This document shows, piece after piece, positions 8,119 to 15,824 of a stretch of DNA of 64,000 nucleotides. The notes beneath the pieces are model-generated. The model was not told the origin of the DNA. It worked only from the letters and a program-made list of their open reading frames with translations, and made no database searches. The position numbers and the translations under genes were made by a program. How positions within the stretch are numbered: position 1 is the stretch's first letter; each line of letters begins with the position of its first letter. The stretch is from assembly GCF_005222695.1 (NCBI RefSeq), contig NZ_STGG01000074.1, forward strand, positions 45,127 through 109,126. The letters run 5' to 3'. The stretch is from Massilia sp. HP4 (GTDB lineage: Bacteria > Pseudomonadota > Gammaproteobacteria > Burkholderiales > Burkholderiaceae_D).

Positions 8119-10533
8119 ATGACAACTCCGAAATTGACCGAGCAAACAACGCTGCCGCTTTTGCCGCTGCGCGATGTGGTTGTGTTCCCGCATATGGTTA
8201 TACCTCTGTTCGTTGGCCGTCCAAAATCCATCAAGGCGCTCGAAGCGGCGATGGAGCAGGGCAAGAGCATCATGCTGGCTGCCCAGAAGGCCGCCGCCAA
8301 GGACGAACCTTCTGCCGCAGACATCTATGAGATCGGCTGCGTGGCCAATATTCTGCAAATGCTGAAACTGCCGGACGGTACCGTGAAGGTGCTGGTCGAA
8401 GGTTCGCAGCGTGCGCGCATCGATACGATTACCGATGGCGCTACCCACTTCGTGGCCGACCTGACGCCGCTCAATTCGGAAATCGGCGACGATTCCGAAG
8501 TCGAAGCGATGCGCCGTGCGATCGTCCAGCAGTTCGACCAGTACGTCAAACTCAATAAGAAGATTCCACCCGAGATCCTGGCTTCGCTGGCCGGCATCGA
8601 CGACGCCGGCCGCCTGGCAGATACCGTCGCCGCCCACCTGCCGCTCAAGCTCGAGCAAAAGCAGGTGATCCTCGAGATCTTCAACGTCGCCAAGCGCCTC
8701 GAGCACCTGCTCGGCCAGCTGGAAGGCGAACTCGACATCCTGCAGGTCGAGAAGCGCATCCGCGGCCGCGTGAAGCGCCAGATGGAGAAATCGCAGCGCG
8801 AGTACTACCTCAACGAGCAAGTCAAGGCGATCCAGAAGGAACTCGGCGAAGGCGAAGAGGGCGCCGACATCGAAGAGCTCGAAAAGAAAGTCATTGCGGC
8901 CAAGATGCCGAAAGAGGCCATGGATAAAGCCCAGGCCGAGATCCGCAAGCTCAAGCTGATGTCGCCGATGTCGGCCGAGGCGACCGTGGTGCGCAACTAC
9001 ATCGACACCCTGGTGTCGCTGCCATGGAAGAAGAAGTCGAAGGTCACCATCGACCTGCAGAACGCCGAAGCCGTGCTCGAGCAGGATCACTACGGCCTCG
9101 ACAAGATCAAGGAACGCATCCTGGAATACCTCGCGGTGCAGCAGCGCGTCGACAAGCTGAAAGCCCCGATCCTGTGCTTCGTCGGTCCTCCTGGCGTGGG
9201 TAAGACCTCGCTCGGCCAGTCGATCGCACGCGCCACGAACCGCAAGTTCGTGCGCATGGCGCTCGGTGGCGTGCGTGACGAAGCCGAGATCCGCGGCCAC
9301 CGCCGTACCTATATCGGCTCGATGCCGGGCAAGGTGCTGCAGTCGCTGGCCAAGGTCGGCGTGCGCAATCCGCTGTTCCTGCTCGACGAAATCGACAAGA
9401 TGGGCGCCGACTTCCGGGGCGATCCGTCGTCGGCCCTGCTCGAGGTGCTCGATCCCGAGCAGAACCACACCTTCTCGGACCACTACCTGGAGGTCGACTT
9501 CGACCTGTCGGACGTGATGTTCGTGGCGACCTCGAACTCCTTCAACATCCCGCCGGCGCTGCTGGACCGGATGGAAGTCATCCGCCTGTCGGGTTATACC
9601 GAAGACGAAAAGACCAGCATCGCGCAGCGCTACCTGCTGCCGAAGCAGCTGAAGAACAACGGCCTGCGCGAAGAAGAGATCAAGGTCGAAGAGTCGGCGG
9701 TGCGCGACATCATCCGCTACTACACCCGCGAAGCCGGCGTGCGTTCGCTTGAGCGCGAAGTGTCGAAGATCTGCCGCAAGGTGGTCAAGATGCTGCTGCT
9801 CAAAAAGGGCGCGAGTGCGACCGAGAAGCGCGTCATCGTCAATGCCAAGAACCTGGATAAATTCCTGGGCGTGCGGCGCTACGATTTCGGCGTGGCCGAG
9901 AAGGACAACCAGATCGGCCAGGTGGTCGGCCTCGCCTGGACCGAAGTCGGCGGCGACCTGCTGACGATCGAGGCCGTGAATGTGCCTGGCAAGGGCGGCA
10001 TCATCCGCACCGGTACCCTGGGCGATGTGATGAAGGAATCGATCGAGGCTGCCCGCACCGTGGTGCGTAGCCGTGCGCAGCGCTTCGGCATCAAGAGCGA
10101 AGTGTTCGAGAAGACCGACATCCACATCCACGTGCCAGAAGGCGCGACGCCGAAGGACGGTCCGTCCGCCGGCATCGGCATGACGACGGCGCTGGTCTCG
10201 GCCTTCACCGGCATCCCGGTGCGCGCCGACGTGGCGATGACGGGCGAGATCACGCTGCGTGGCGAAGTGCTGCCGATCGGCGGCCTGAAAGAGAAGCTGT
10301 TGGCGGCGCATCGCGGCGGCATCAAGACGGTCCTGATCCCCGAGCAGAACGTGAAGGACCTGGCCGAGATCCCGGACAACGTCAAGAACAAGCTCGAGAT
10401 CGTGCCGGTGCGCTGGATCGAGAAGGTGCTTGAAGTCGCGCTGGAACGCCAGCCTGAGGCGCTGTCCGATGTGCCTGCGGTGGCCGTGGCGCCAACCCCG
10501 AGCGAGGGGCAGAGCGAAGTGGTCAAGCACTAG
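8119..10533 (+). CDS. lon: Lon ATP-dependent serine protease
   Basis: Homo-oligomeric AAA+ protease that degrades misfolded and regulatory proteins. I use the ATG at 8119, which follows ataaggtatgcc and yields the standard 804-residue LonA beginning MTTPKLTEQTTLPLLPLRD; an upstream TTG at 8062 would add an unconserved tail. Visible parts are the N-terminal substrate-binding domain (about 1-200), a coiled coil, Walker A GPPGVGKT (356-363), Walker B FLLDEIDK, and the C-terminal protease domain. The catalytic dyad is Ser683 (PKDGPSAG) and Lys726 (GGLKEK), the spacing of 43 seen in E. coli Lon. It ends ahead of a strong terminator. Confidence 0.98.
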   Translation: MTTPKLTEQTTLPLLPLRDVVVFPHMVIPLFVGRPKSIKALEAAMEQGKSIMLAAQKAAAKDEPSAADIYEIGCVANILQMLKLPDGTVKVLVEGSQRARIDTITDGATHFVADLTPLNSEIGDDSEVEAMRRAIVQQFDQYVKLNKKIPPEILASLAGIDDAGRLADTVAAHLPLKLEQKQVILEIFNVAKRLEHLLGQLEGELDILQVEKRIRGRVKRQMEKSQREYYLNEQVKAIQKELGEGEEGADIEELEKKVIAAKMPKEAMDKAQAEIRKLKLMSPMSAEATVVRNYIDTLVSLPWKKKSKVTIDLQNAEAVLEQDHYGLDKIKERILEYLAVQQRVDKLKAPILCFVGPPGVGKTSLGQSIARATNRKFVRMALGGVRDEAEIRGHRRTYIGSMPGKVLQSLAKVGVRNPLFLLDEIDKMGADFRGDPSSALLEVLDPEQNHTFSDHYLEVDFDLSDVMFVATSNSFNIPPALLDRMEVIRLSGYTEDEKTSIAQRYLLPKQLKNNGLREEEIKVEESAVRDIIRYYTREAGVRSLEREVSKICRKVVKMLLLKKGASATEKRVIVNAKNLDKFLGVRRYDFGVAEKDNQIGQVVGLAWTEVGGDLLTIEAVNVPGKGGIIRTGTLGDVMKESIEAARTVVRSRAQRFGIKSEVFEKTDIHIHVPEGATPKDGPSAGIGMTTALVSAFTGIPVRADVAMTGEITLRGEVLPIGGLKEKLLAAHRGGIKTVLIPEQNVKDLAEIPDNVKNKLEIVPVRWIEKVLEVALERQPEALSDVPAVAVAPTPSEGQSEVVKH

Positions 10534-10568
10534 ACGTTCGCATTGAGTCGCACCCGTAGTCCATGAAG

Positions 10569-10596
10569 CAGGCGCCCGAGCGGCGCCTGTTTTTTT
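10569..10596 (+). terminator. Intrinsic terminator after lon
   Basis: CAGGCGCC (10569-10576) pairs with GGCGCCTG (10582-10589), followed by a run of seven T. Confidence 0.9.
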
Positions 10597-10662
10597 GTCC
10601 GTGTTGCCTGTATTGACGGGCGTTGTTGAATATCGACCGAGGTGTTCCTCGACCATGCTCGC

Positions 10663-10691
10663 TTGACATCCCTATGTTGCCCTTGTTTAAT
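10663..10691 (+). promoter_or_regulatory. Strong sigma70 promoter for hupB
   Basis: Consensus TTGACA (10663-10668), exactly 17 nt, then TTTAAT (10686-10691). It lies about 60 nt before the hupB start and is the best match to consensus in the window, in keeping with an abundant nucleoid protein. Confidence 0.75.
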
Positions 10692-10753
10692 ATACGCTTG
10701 CACTTTTGCAGCAATGGCGCGCTGTGCGTCACGAACGGAAAACGAGGAAACGA

Positions 10754-11026
10754 GTGAACAAGACAGAACTGATCGAAGAAATCGCGAAGTCCGCGGACAT
10801 TACGAAGGCCTCGGCGACGCGTGCACTCGATGCCATGATCGACGCGGTGACCGAGAGCCTCAAGAAGAACGACAGCGTGACGCTGGTGGGCTTCGGCACC
10901 TTCACCGTGGGCGAGCGTGCAGCACGTACCGGCCGCGATCCACGCACCAAGGAGCCAATCAAAATCAAGGCTGCGAAGGTTCCGAAATTTAAGGCTGGTA
11001 AAGCGCTGAAAGATGCAGTAAACTAA
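10754..11026 (+). CDS. hupB: HU-beta nucleoid DNA-binding protein
   Basis: Small basic DNA-bending protein that compacts the nucleoid. The GTG at 10754, preceded by aacgaggaaac, gives exactly 90 residues, the canonical HU length, starting MNKTELIEEIAKSADITK; longer upstream in-frame readings have no family match. The beta-arm signature GFGTFTVGERAARTGRDP is present, with the Arg/Pro-rich arm and Lys-rich C-terminus. Its place after lon is common in proteobacteria. It has its own near-consensus promoter. After the stop a 7-bp hairpin (TTCTCTG/CAGAGAA, 11031-11054) has no T tract, so readthrough into the tRNA-Asp genes is possible. Confidence 0.96.
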   Translation: MNKTELIEEIAKSADITKASATRALDAMIDAVTESLKKNDSVTLVGFGTFTVGERAARTGRDPRTKEPIKIKAAKVPKFKAGKALKDAVN

Positions 11027-11106
11027 TGCCTTCTCTGAGACGACAAACAGAGAAAGCAGCAGGAAAGGTAGTTGAATCCTGATGCTTGTTGTACGGTTTA
11101 TTTGTT

Positions 11107-11183
11107 GGAGCGGTAGTTCAGTTGGTTAGAATACCGGCCTGTCACGCCGGGGGTCGCGGGTTCGAGCCCCGTCCGCTCCGCCA
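11107..11183 (+). tRNA. tRNA-Asp (anticodon GUC), copy 1
   Basis: 77 nt including encoded CCA. The acceptor GGAGCGG pairs with CCGCTCC, the discriminator is G, the anticodon loop is CTGTCAC with GUC, and the T loop is TTCGAGC. It is identical to the copy 26 nt downstream. Confidence 0.97.
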
Positions 11184-11209
11184 CCAAATAAACGCGATGA
11201 CGAAAGTCT

Positions 11210-11286
11210 GGAGCGGTAGTTCAGTTGGTTAGAATACCGGCCTGTCACGCCGGGGGTCGCGGGTTCGAGCCCCGTCCGCTCCGCCA
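11210..11286 (+). tRNA. tRNA-Asp (anticodon GUC), copy 2
   Basis: Identical in all 77 bases to copy 1, including CCA. The two form a tandem pair, probably co-transcribed and ended by the terminator at 11335-11361. Confidence 0.97.
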
Positions 11287-11332
11287 GAATTCGAGTAGTA
11301 TGGAGTGCCCTTTTCGGGTAGCTCCGCCAGAA
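11278..11332 (+). repeat. 12-bp direct repeat of the tRNA-Asp 3' end
   Basis: GCTCCGCCAGAA occurs at 11278-11289, covering the end of the second tRNA-Asp, and again at 11321-11332. The 31 bases between the copies contain no gene. It looks like the trace of a partial tRNA duplication or a former attachment site. Confidence 0.6.
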
Positions 11333-11334
11333 GG

Positions 11335-11361
11335 GGCGAACGCAAGTTCGCCTTTTTTTTT
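11335..11361 (+). terminator. Intrinsic terminator after the tRNA-Asp pair
   Basis: GGCGAAC and GTTCGCC close a GCAA tetraloop, followed by nine T residues. Confidence 0.93.
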
Positions 11362-11403
11362 AACTTGTGCTGTTAATGCATTCTCAACCTTGAATGGCTG
11401 ACC

Positions 11404-13323
11404 ATGTTTGAATTTATTCGGACCCACAAGCGCTGGATGTACGGGATCCTGCTGCTCTTGATCGTTCCCTCGTTCGTGTTCGTGGGGATGGAGAGTTACC
11501 AGGGCAATGACGGCGGCGCCGGTGTCGCTACCGTCGACGGCCAGAAGATCACCCAGCAGGAATGGGAAGACGCGCAGCGCCGCCAGATCGACCAGGCGCG
11601 CCAGATGATGGGCGCGCAGTTCGACCAGAAGCTGTTCGAAACCTCGGAAGCCAAGCAGGCGGTCCTGAACAACCTGGTGGCTGAACGCGCCATCAACGCC
11701 GAGATCAGCCGCGCCCACATGACCGTGAGCGACGCGACCCTGCAGAAGACCATCATGGACATCCAGCAGTTCCGCCTGCCGGACGGTGGCTTCGACATGG
11801 AAGGCTACAAGGCCGCGCTGGCGGCACAGGGCATGACGCCCGAGATGTTCGACCAGCGCCTGCGCCGCGATCTCGCCGTGCAGCAGCTCTCCGGCGCGAT
11901 CCAGGCGACCGCCTTCGCCCCGCGCACCGTGGCGGGCCGCCTGTCGGACATCAACGACCAGGAACGCGAAGTGCAAGAGATCGTGTTCCCGATCGCGACC
12001 TATTTGCCGCAGGTGAAAGTCACCGACGAGATGGTCAAGGCTTATTACGACAAGAACGCCCAGCTGTTCCAGATCCCCGAGCAGGTGAAGGCCGAGTACG
12101 TCGTGTTCGATGCGTCGACCGTCGAGAGCCTAGTGCAGGTGACCGATGCCGAAGTCACCGACTACTACAACAAGAACCTCAAGAACTACACCACGCCCGA
12201 GCAGCGCAGCGCGAGCCACATCCTGATCACGATGTCGCGCGACGCCGACGCCGCAACCCAGGCAGCGGCCAAGAAGAAGGCTGAATCGGTACTGGCCGAG
12301 GTGCGCGCCAACCCGGACAACTTCGCCGCGATCGCCAGGGCCAACTCGCAAGACCCGGGCTCGGCCCAGTCGGGCGGCGACCTGGGCGTGGTCGAAAAGG
12401 GCCTGTTCGTCAAATCGGTCGAGGATTCGATCTACGCGCTGAAAGAAGGCGAGACGAGCGGCCTGGTGCAGTCGGAATTCGGCTGGCACGTCATCAAGGT
12501 CACCGGCATCAAGCCGTCGTCGCAGCGCTCGCTGGACGATGCGAAGGGCGATATCGCCGCCGACCTCAAGAAGCAGAAGATGGCGGCCAAGTATACCGAA
12601 CTGGCTGGCGTGTTCAGCGAGACCGCGTATGACCAGTCCGAGAGCCTGAAGCCGGTTGCCGACAAGCTCAAGCTGCAGATCCAGACCGCCGACAACCTGA
12701 CTCGCACGCCGAACCCGGCGCTGGGCGAATCGCCGATCAACAATGCCAAGTTCCTGGCCGCGCTGTTCAGCACCGATGCGGTCAAGAACAAGCGCAATAC
12801 CGAAGCGGTCGAAGTGGCGCCGAGCGTGCTGGTGTCGGGCCGCGTGGTCGAGTTCCGTCCGGCCTCCAAGCGTCCGCTGGCTGAAGTCGATGCGCAGATC
12901 CGCCAGCGCGTGACCTTGGAAGAAGCAGGCCGTCTGGCGCGCGCCGCCGGCGAAGCGAAGCTGAATGCCGCCAAGGCATCGGGCGACGCCACCGGTTTCG
13001 GTCCGGCTGTCAGCGTGTCTCGCACCAAAGAGCCGGCCATCAACCAGACCGCCGCGATCGCGGTGCTCAAGGCCGATGTGACCAAGTTGCCGGCCTATGT
13101 CGGTGTCGAGGTGCCGGGCCAGGGCTATGGCGTTTACCGCATCGCCAGGGTCTCGCAGCCGGCCCAGCCTGACGCAGCGCGCCGCAAGCAGGAATCCGAC
13201 CAGATCGGCCGGCTCGTCGGCCAGCAGCAGATGGTCGATTACGTCGAGGCGCTCAAGGCCAAGGCGAAGGTGAAGATCAACGTCCAGCCGACTGGACTCG
13301 GCGCGAACACCGACGGCGAGTAA
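11404..13323 (+). CDS. ppiD: PpiD-like periplasmic chaperone / parvulin-type prolyl isomerase
   Basis: Inner-membrane-anchored periplasmic folding factor of 639 residues, in the family range. The N-terminus is a signal anchor (basic start, then WMYGILLLLIVPSFVFVGM) with no cleavage site, leaving the rest in the periplasm. A SurA_N-like helical region follows. One parvulin domain lies at about residues 265-370 (SASHILITMSRDAD, then NSQDPGSAQSGGDLGVVEKG and EFGWHVIKV), and a C-terminal chaperone-like extension completes it. PpiD after hupB is the usual proteobacterial order. The gene is bounded by terminators on both sides, so it is probably monocistronic. Confidence 0.93.
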   Translation: MFEFIRTHKRWMYGILLLLIVPSFVFVGMESYQGNDGGAGVATVDGQKITQQEWEDAQRRQIDQARQMMGAQFDQKLFETSEAKQAVLNNLVAERAINAEISRAHMTVSDATLQKTIMDIQQFRLPDGGFDMEGYKAALAAQGMTPEMFDQRLRRDLAVQQLSGAIQATAFAPRTVAGRLSDINDQEREVQEIVFPIATYLPQVKVTDEMVKAYYDKNAQLFQIPEQVKAEYVVFDASTVESLVQVTDAEVTDYYNKNLKNYTTPEQRSASHILITMSRDADAATQAAAKKKAESVLAEVRANPDNFAAIARANSQDPGSAQSGGDLGVVEKGLFVKSVEDSIYALKEGETSGLVQSEFGWHVIKVTGIKPSSQRSLDDAKGDIAADLKKQKMAAKYTELAGVFSETAYDQSESLKPVADKLKLQIQTADNLTRTPNPALGESPINNAKFLAALFSTDAVKNKRNTEAVEVAPSVLVSGRVVEFRPASKRPLAEVDAQIRQRVTLEEAGRLARAAGEAKLNAAKASGDATGFGPAVSVSRTKEPAINQTAAIAVLKADVTKLPAYVGVEVPGQGYGVYRIARVSQPAQPDAARRKQESDQIGRLVGQQQMVDYVEALKAKAKVKINVQPTGLGANTDGE

Positions 13324-13340
13324 TCAGGTCGTTGGATGAA

Positions 13341-13374
13341 AAAAAGCCCGGCTGCGTGAGTAGCCGGGCTTTTT
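13341..13374. terminator. Bidirectional intrinsic terminator between ppiD and mnmH
   Basis: A perfect 13-bp inverted repeat, AAAAAGCCCGGCT/AGCCGGGCTTTTT, with an 8-nt loop. It has A and T tracts on both flanks and lies between two converging genes. Confidence 0.93.
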
Positions 13375-13389
13375 GTATGCAAGGCGCCG

Positions 13390-14445
13390 TTACGGCGTAT
13401 TCAATGTGCGTGCAGCGGCCAGGAAGTCCTCGGGCGCGATGTCATGGAGCTCCAGCACATCCGCCTGCGGATAGCGCACGAAGTTGCGATCGATCGAGCG
13501 CAGGTAAGCCGGGTCGTAGTGCTGCACCAGCAGCTGGTCGACCAGTTCCGCCATCGCGCCGCCATTGGCCATCGCGTGCCACGATTCGATCTGCGCGCGG
13601 CCATGCAGCTGCACCAGGTGATCCAGCTGGCCATTGAGCGCCGACGGATCGGCGCAGAAGTGCTGGTAGTCTTCCATCAGGAGCCGCACGCGGTTCGGGC
13701 GCGACAAGTTGACGGCGATGCAGGGCGCGGCGCGCATGCGTTCCATGACGAGGCCCGGCACGCGCAGGTTGCCGACCTTCTTGCTCTCGGATTCGACGAA
13801 CACGGGCCGACCCGGATCGAAGCGGTGCAGCTTGTCCCACACCAGGCTCTCGAACATCTTCTGGCTTGGTTGCGGCTCGTTCGGCAGGTGGCCCAGCACC
13901 GAGCCGCGATGGGCCGCGAGCTTTTCGAGGTCCAGCACTTGCGCGCCGATGCCATCCAGCGTTTCCAGCAGCCGGCTCTTGCCGCTGCCGGTGGTGCCGC
14001 AGATGACGCGGAAATCGAGCGGCGGCGGACTCTCGAGCGCCGCGCTGACGTGGGCGCGGTAGGTCTTGTAGCCGCCTTCGAGCTGCACCACCGGCCAGCC
14101 GATGCGCGCCAGGATGTGCGCCATCGCGCCGCTGCGGTTGCCGCCGCGCCAGCAATACACCAGCGGACGCCATTCGCGCGGCTTGTCGGCCCACAGGGTG
14201 TCGATATGGCGCGCGATATTGTGCGCGATGATCGGCGCGCCGACCTTCTTGGCCTCGAAGGCGCCGGTCTGCTTGTACAGCGTGCCGACGCGGATGCGTT
14301 CCTCGTCATCGAGGACCGGGCAGTTGATCGCGCCGGGGATGTGGTCGAGGGCGTACTCGGCCTGGCTGCGCACATCGATGATGACATCGAATGCATCGAG
14401 TTGCGGCAGCAGGGCGTCGAACCCCAGGACTTCTGGATACTTCAT
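13390..14445 (-). CDS. mnmH: tRNA 2-selenouridine synthase
   Basis: MnmH (SelU/YbbB) replaces the sulfur of 2-thiouridine at the wobble base of Lys, Glu and Gln tRNAs with selenium, via a geranylated intermediate, using selenophosphate. The 351-residue protein has the expected two parts: a rhodanese domain with the catalytic Cys98 in YCWRGGNRSG, and a P-loop domain with GTTGSGKS at 150-157. The selenophosphate synthetase partner (selD) is not in this window. It converges on ppiD. Upstream on the same strand the esterase gene ends only 18 bases before its start, so the two may form one unit. Confidence 0.93.
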   Translation of the reverse strand: MKYPEVLGFDALLPQLDAFDVIIDVRSQAEYALDHIPGAINCPVLDDEERIRVGTLYKQTGAFEAKKVGAPIIAHNIARHIDTLWADKPREWRPLVYCWRGGNRSGAMAHILARIGWPVVQLEGGYKTYRAHVSAALESPPPLDFRVICGTTGSGKSRLLETLDGIGAQVLDLEKLAAHRGSVLGHLPNEPQPSQKMFESLVWDKLHRFDPGRPVFVESESKKVGNLRVPGLVMERMRAAPCIAVNLSRPNRVRLLMEDYQHFCADPSALNGQLDHLVQLHGRAQIESWHAMANGGAMAELVDQLLVQHYDPAYLRSIDRNFVRYPQADVLELHDIAPEDFLAAARTLNTP

Positions 14446-14463
14446 GGTGGCTTGCTTGCTTTC

Positions 14464-15093
14464 TTACTTGCTTTTGACGAGGGCCGCGAACTGCGGCCAG
14501 ATGTTGTCGAGGATGATCGGATGCGCCTGGGCCGTGGGGTGCAGGCGATCCTGCTGGAACAGGGCGGGCTTGTCGGCCACGCCGTCGAGCATGAACGGCA
14601 CCAGCGGCGACCTGGTGGACTTGGCCACGGTCTCGAACATGGTGAAGAAGCGTTCGGTGTATGCACGCCCGTAGTTCGGCGGCATGCGCATGCCGACCAG
14701 CAGCACGCGCGCCTTGTTCTCTTGCGCCATGGCGATCATGGCGCGCAGATTGGCTTCGGCGGACGGCACCGGCAGGCCGCGCAGGCCGTCGTTGGCCCCC
14801 AGTTCGATCACCACGATATCGGGACGGTGCTGCTTGATCAGGGCCGGCAGGCGCGCGCGGCCGCCGCTGGTGGTCTCGCCGCTGATGCTGGCATTGACCA
14901 CCTTGGCAGCGATTTTTTCAGTCTTGAGTTTCTGTTCCAGCAGGGCCACCCAGCCCGCGCCGCGCGCGATGCCGTACTCGGCCGACAGGCTGTCGCCCAC
15001 CACGAGCACGTTTTTTGGTGCAGAATAGGCGCTCGCCGTCGCGGCCAAGGTAAGAAATGCGACGACAGTCAAATTTTTAAGAAAAGCTAGCAT
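14464..15093 (-). CDS. Exported GDSL arylesterase / lysophospholipase (TesA-like)
   Basis: SGNH-fold hydrolase of 209 residues. It opens with a signal peptide (hydrophobic run, then ATASAYSAP, cleavage probably near residue 25), so it acts in the periplasm. The four conserved blocks are visible: GDSL with nucleophile Ser35, Gly72 in SISGET, Asn101 in GAND, and the Asp182-x-x-His185 pair in DRLHP. The family includes E. coli TesA, an acyl-CoA thioesterase/protease I/lysophospholipase; the true substrate is unknown. Its start codon shares a CATG with that of the divergent ABC ATPase gene, an arrangement also known for tesA and ybbA. Confidence 0.9.
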   Translation of the reverse strand: MLAFLKNLTVVAFLTLAATASAYSAPKNVLVVGDSLSAEYGIARGAGWVALLEQKLKTEKIAAKVVNASISGETTSGGRARLPALIKQHRPDIVVIELGANDGLRGLPVPSAEANLRAMIAMAQENKARVLLVGMRMPPNYGRAYTERFFTMFETVAKSTRSPLVPFMLDGVADKPALFQQDRLHPTAQAHPIILDNIWPQFAALVKSK

Positions 15094-15820
15094 GCGTGAT
15101 CATCCCGAGGCATTCAAAAACAGCGTCAGCGACGCTGGCGTTCATGCAGGCCGTCCGCCCGCGATCCAGGTAAGCGGCTTGTCGAAGAAGGTGGCCGACG
15201 CCAGCGGCGAGCTCACCATCCTGCAAAACATCGATTTTACCGTGCAAGCGGCCGAGACGCTCGCGCTGGTGGGTGCATCCGGCTCCGGCAAGTCGACCTT
15301 GCTTGGCCTGCTGGCCGGCCTCGATACGCCATCGTCCGGCACCGTGCTGCTCGATGGCACCGACATCTTCGCCCTCGATGAAGACGGCCGTGCGGCTTTC
15401 CGCAAGGCCAAGCTTGGCTTCGTGTTCCAGTCGTTCCAGCTGCTCGCGCATCTGACCGCGCTCGAGAACGTGATGCTGCCGCTCGAACTGCGCGGCGATG
15501 CCGGCGCGCGCGAGAAGGCGACCGAGATGCTGGGCCGGGTCGGGCTGTCGAGCCGCCTGAAGCACTACCCCAAGTTCCTCTCTGGCGGCGAGCAGCAGCG
15601 CGTCGCACTGGCGCGCGCTTTCGTCACCCAACCGCCGCTGCTATTCGCCGACGAACCAACCGGCAGCCTGGACGCCGCCACCGGCGAATCCGTGATCCAG
15701 CTGATGTTCGAACTGAATCGCGAACGCGGCTCGACCCTGGTGCTGGTGACCCACGATCCGGGCATCGCAGCGCGCTGCGGCCGCACCATCACGATCGCGG
15801 CCGGCCGCCTGGCCAAATAA
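15092..15820 (+). CDS. ABC transporter ATP-binding protein (YbbA/LolD-like)
   Basis: Soluble ATPase of 242 residues in the MacB/LolD/YbbA class. The parts are Walker A GASGSGKS (61-68), Q loop in VFQSFQLLAHLTALENV, signature LSGGEQQRVALARA, Walker B LLFADEPTGSLD and the H loop VTHD. Its YbbP-type permease is not next door, since the following gene is nnr on the other strand; that is odd, because these subunits usually travel together. The first 20 or so residues are unconserved, so the true start could be slightly downstream. The annotated ATG overlaps the esterase start codon on the opposite strand. Confidence 0.85.
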   Translation: MRDHPEAFKNSVSDAGVHAGRPPAIQVSGLSKKVADASGELTILQNIDFTVQAAETLALVGASGSGKSTLLGLLAGLDTPSSGTVLLDGTDIFALDEDGRAAFRKAKLGFVFQSFQLLAHLTALENVMLPLELRGDAGAREKATEMLGRVGLSSRLKHYPKFLSGGEQQRVALARAFVTQPPLLFADEPTGSLDAATGESVIQLMFELNRERGSTLVLVTHDPGIAARCGRTITIAAGRLAK

Positions 15821-15824
15821 ACCG

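Noticed and set aside
7930..10656. A 908-codon minus-strand open frame
   Set aside because: Antisense shadow of lon with the same His/Arg/Asp-rich composition; no motif and no ribosome site.
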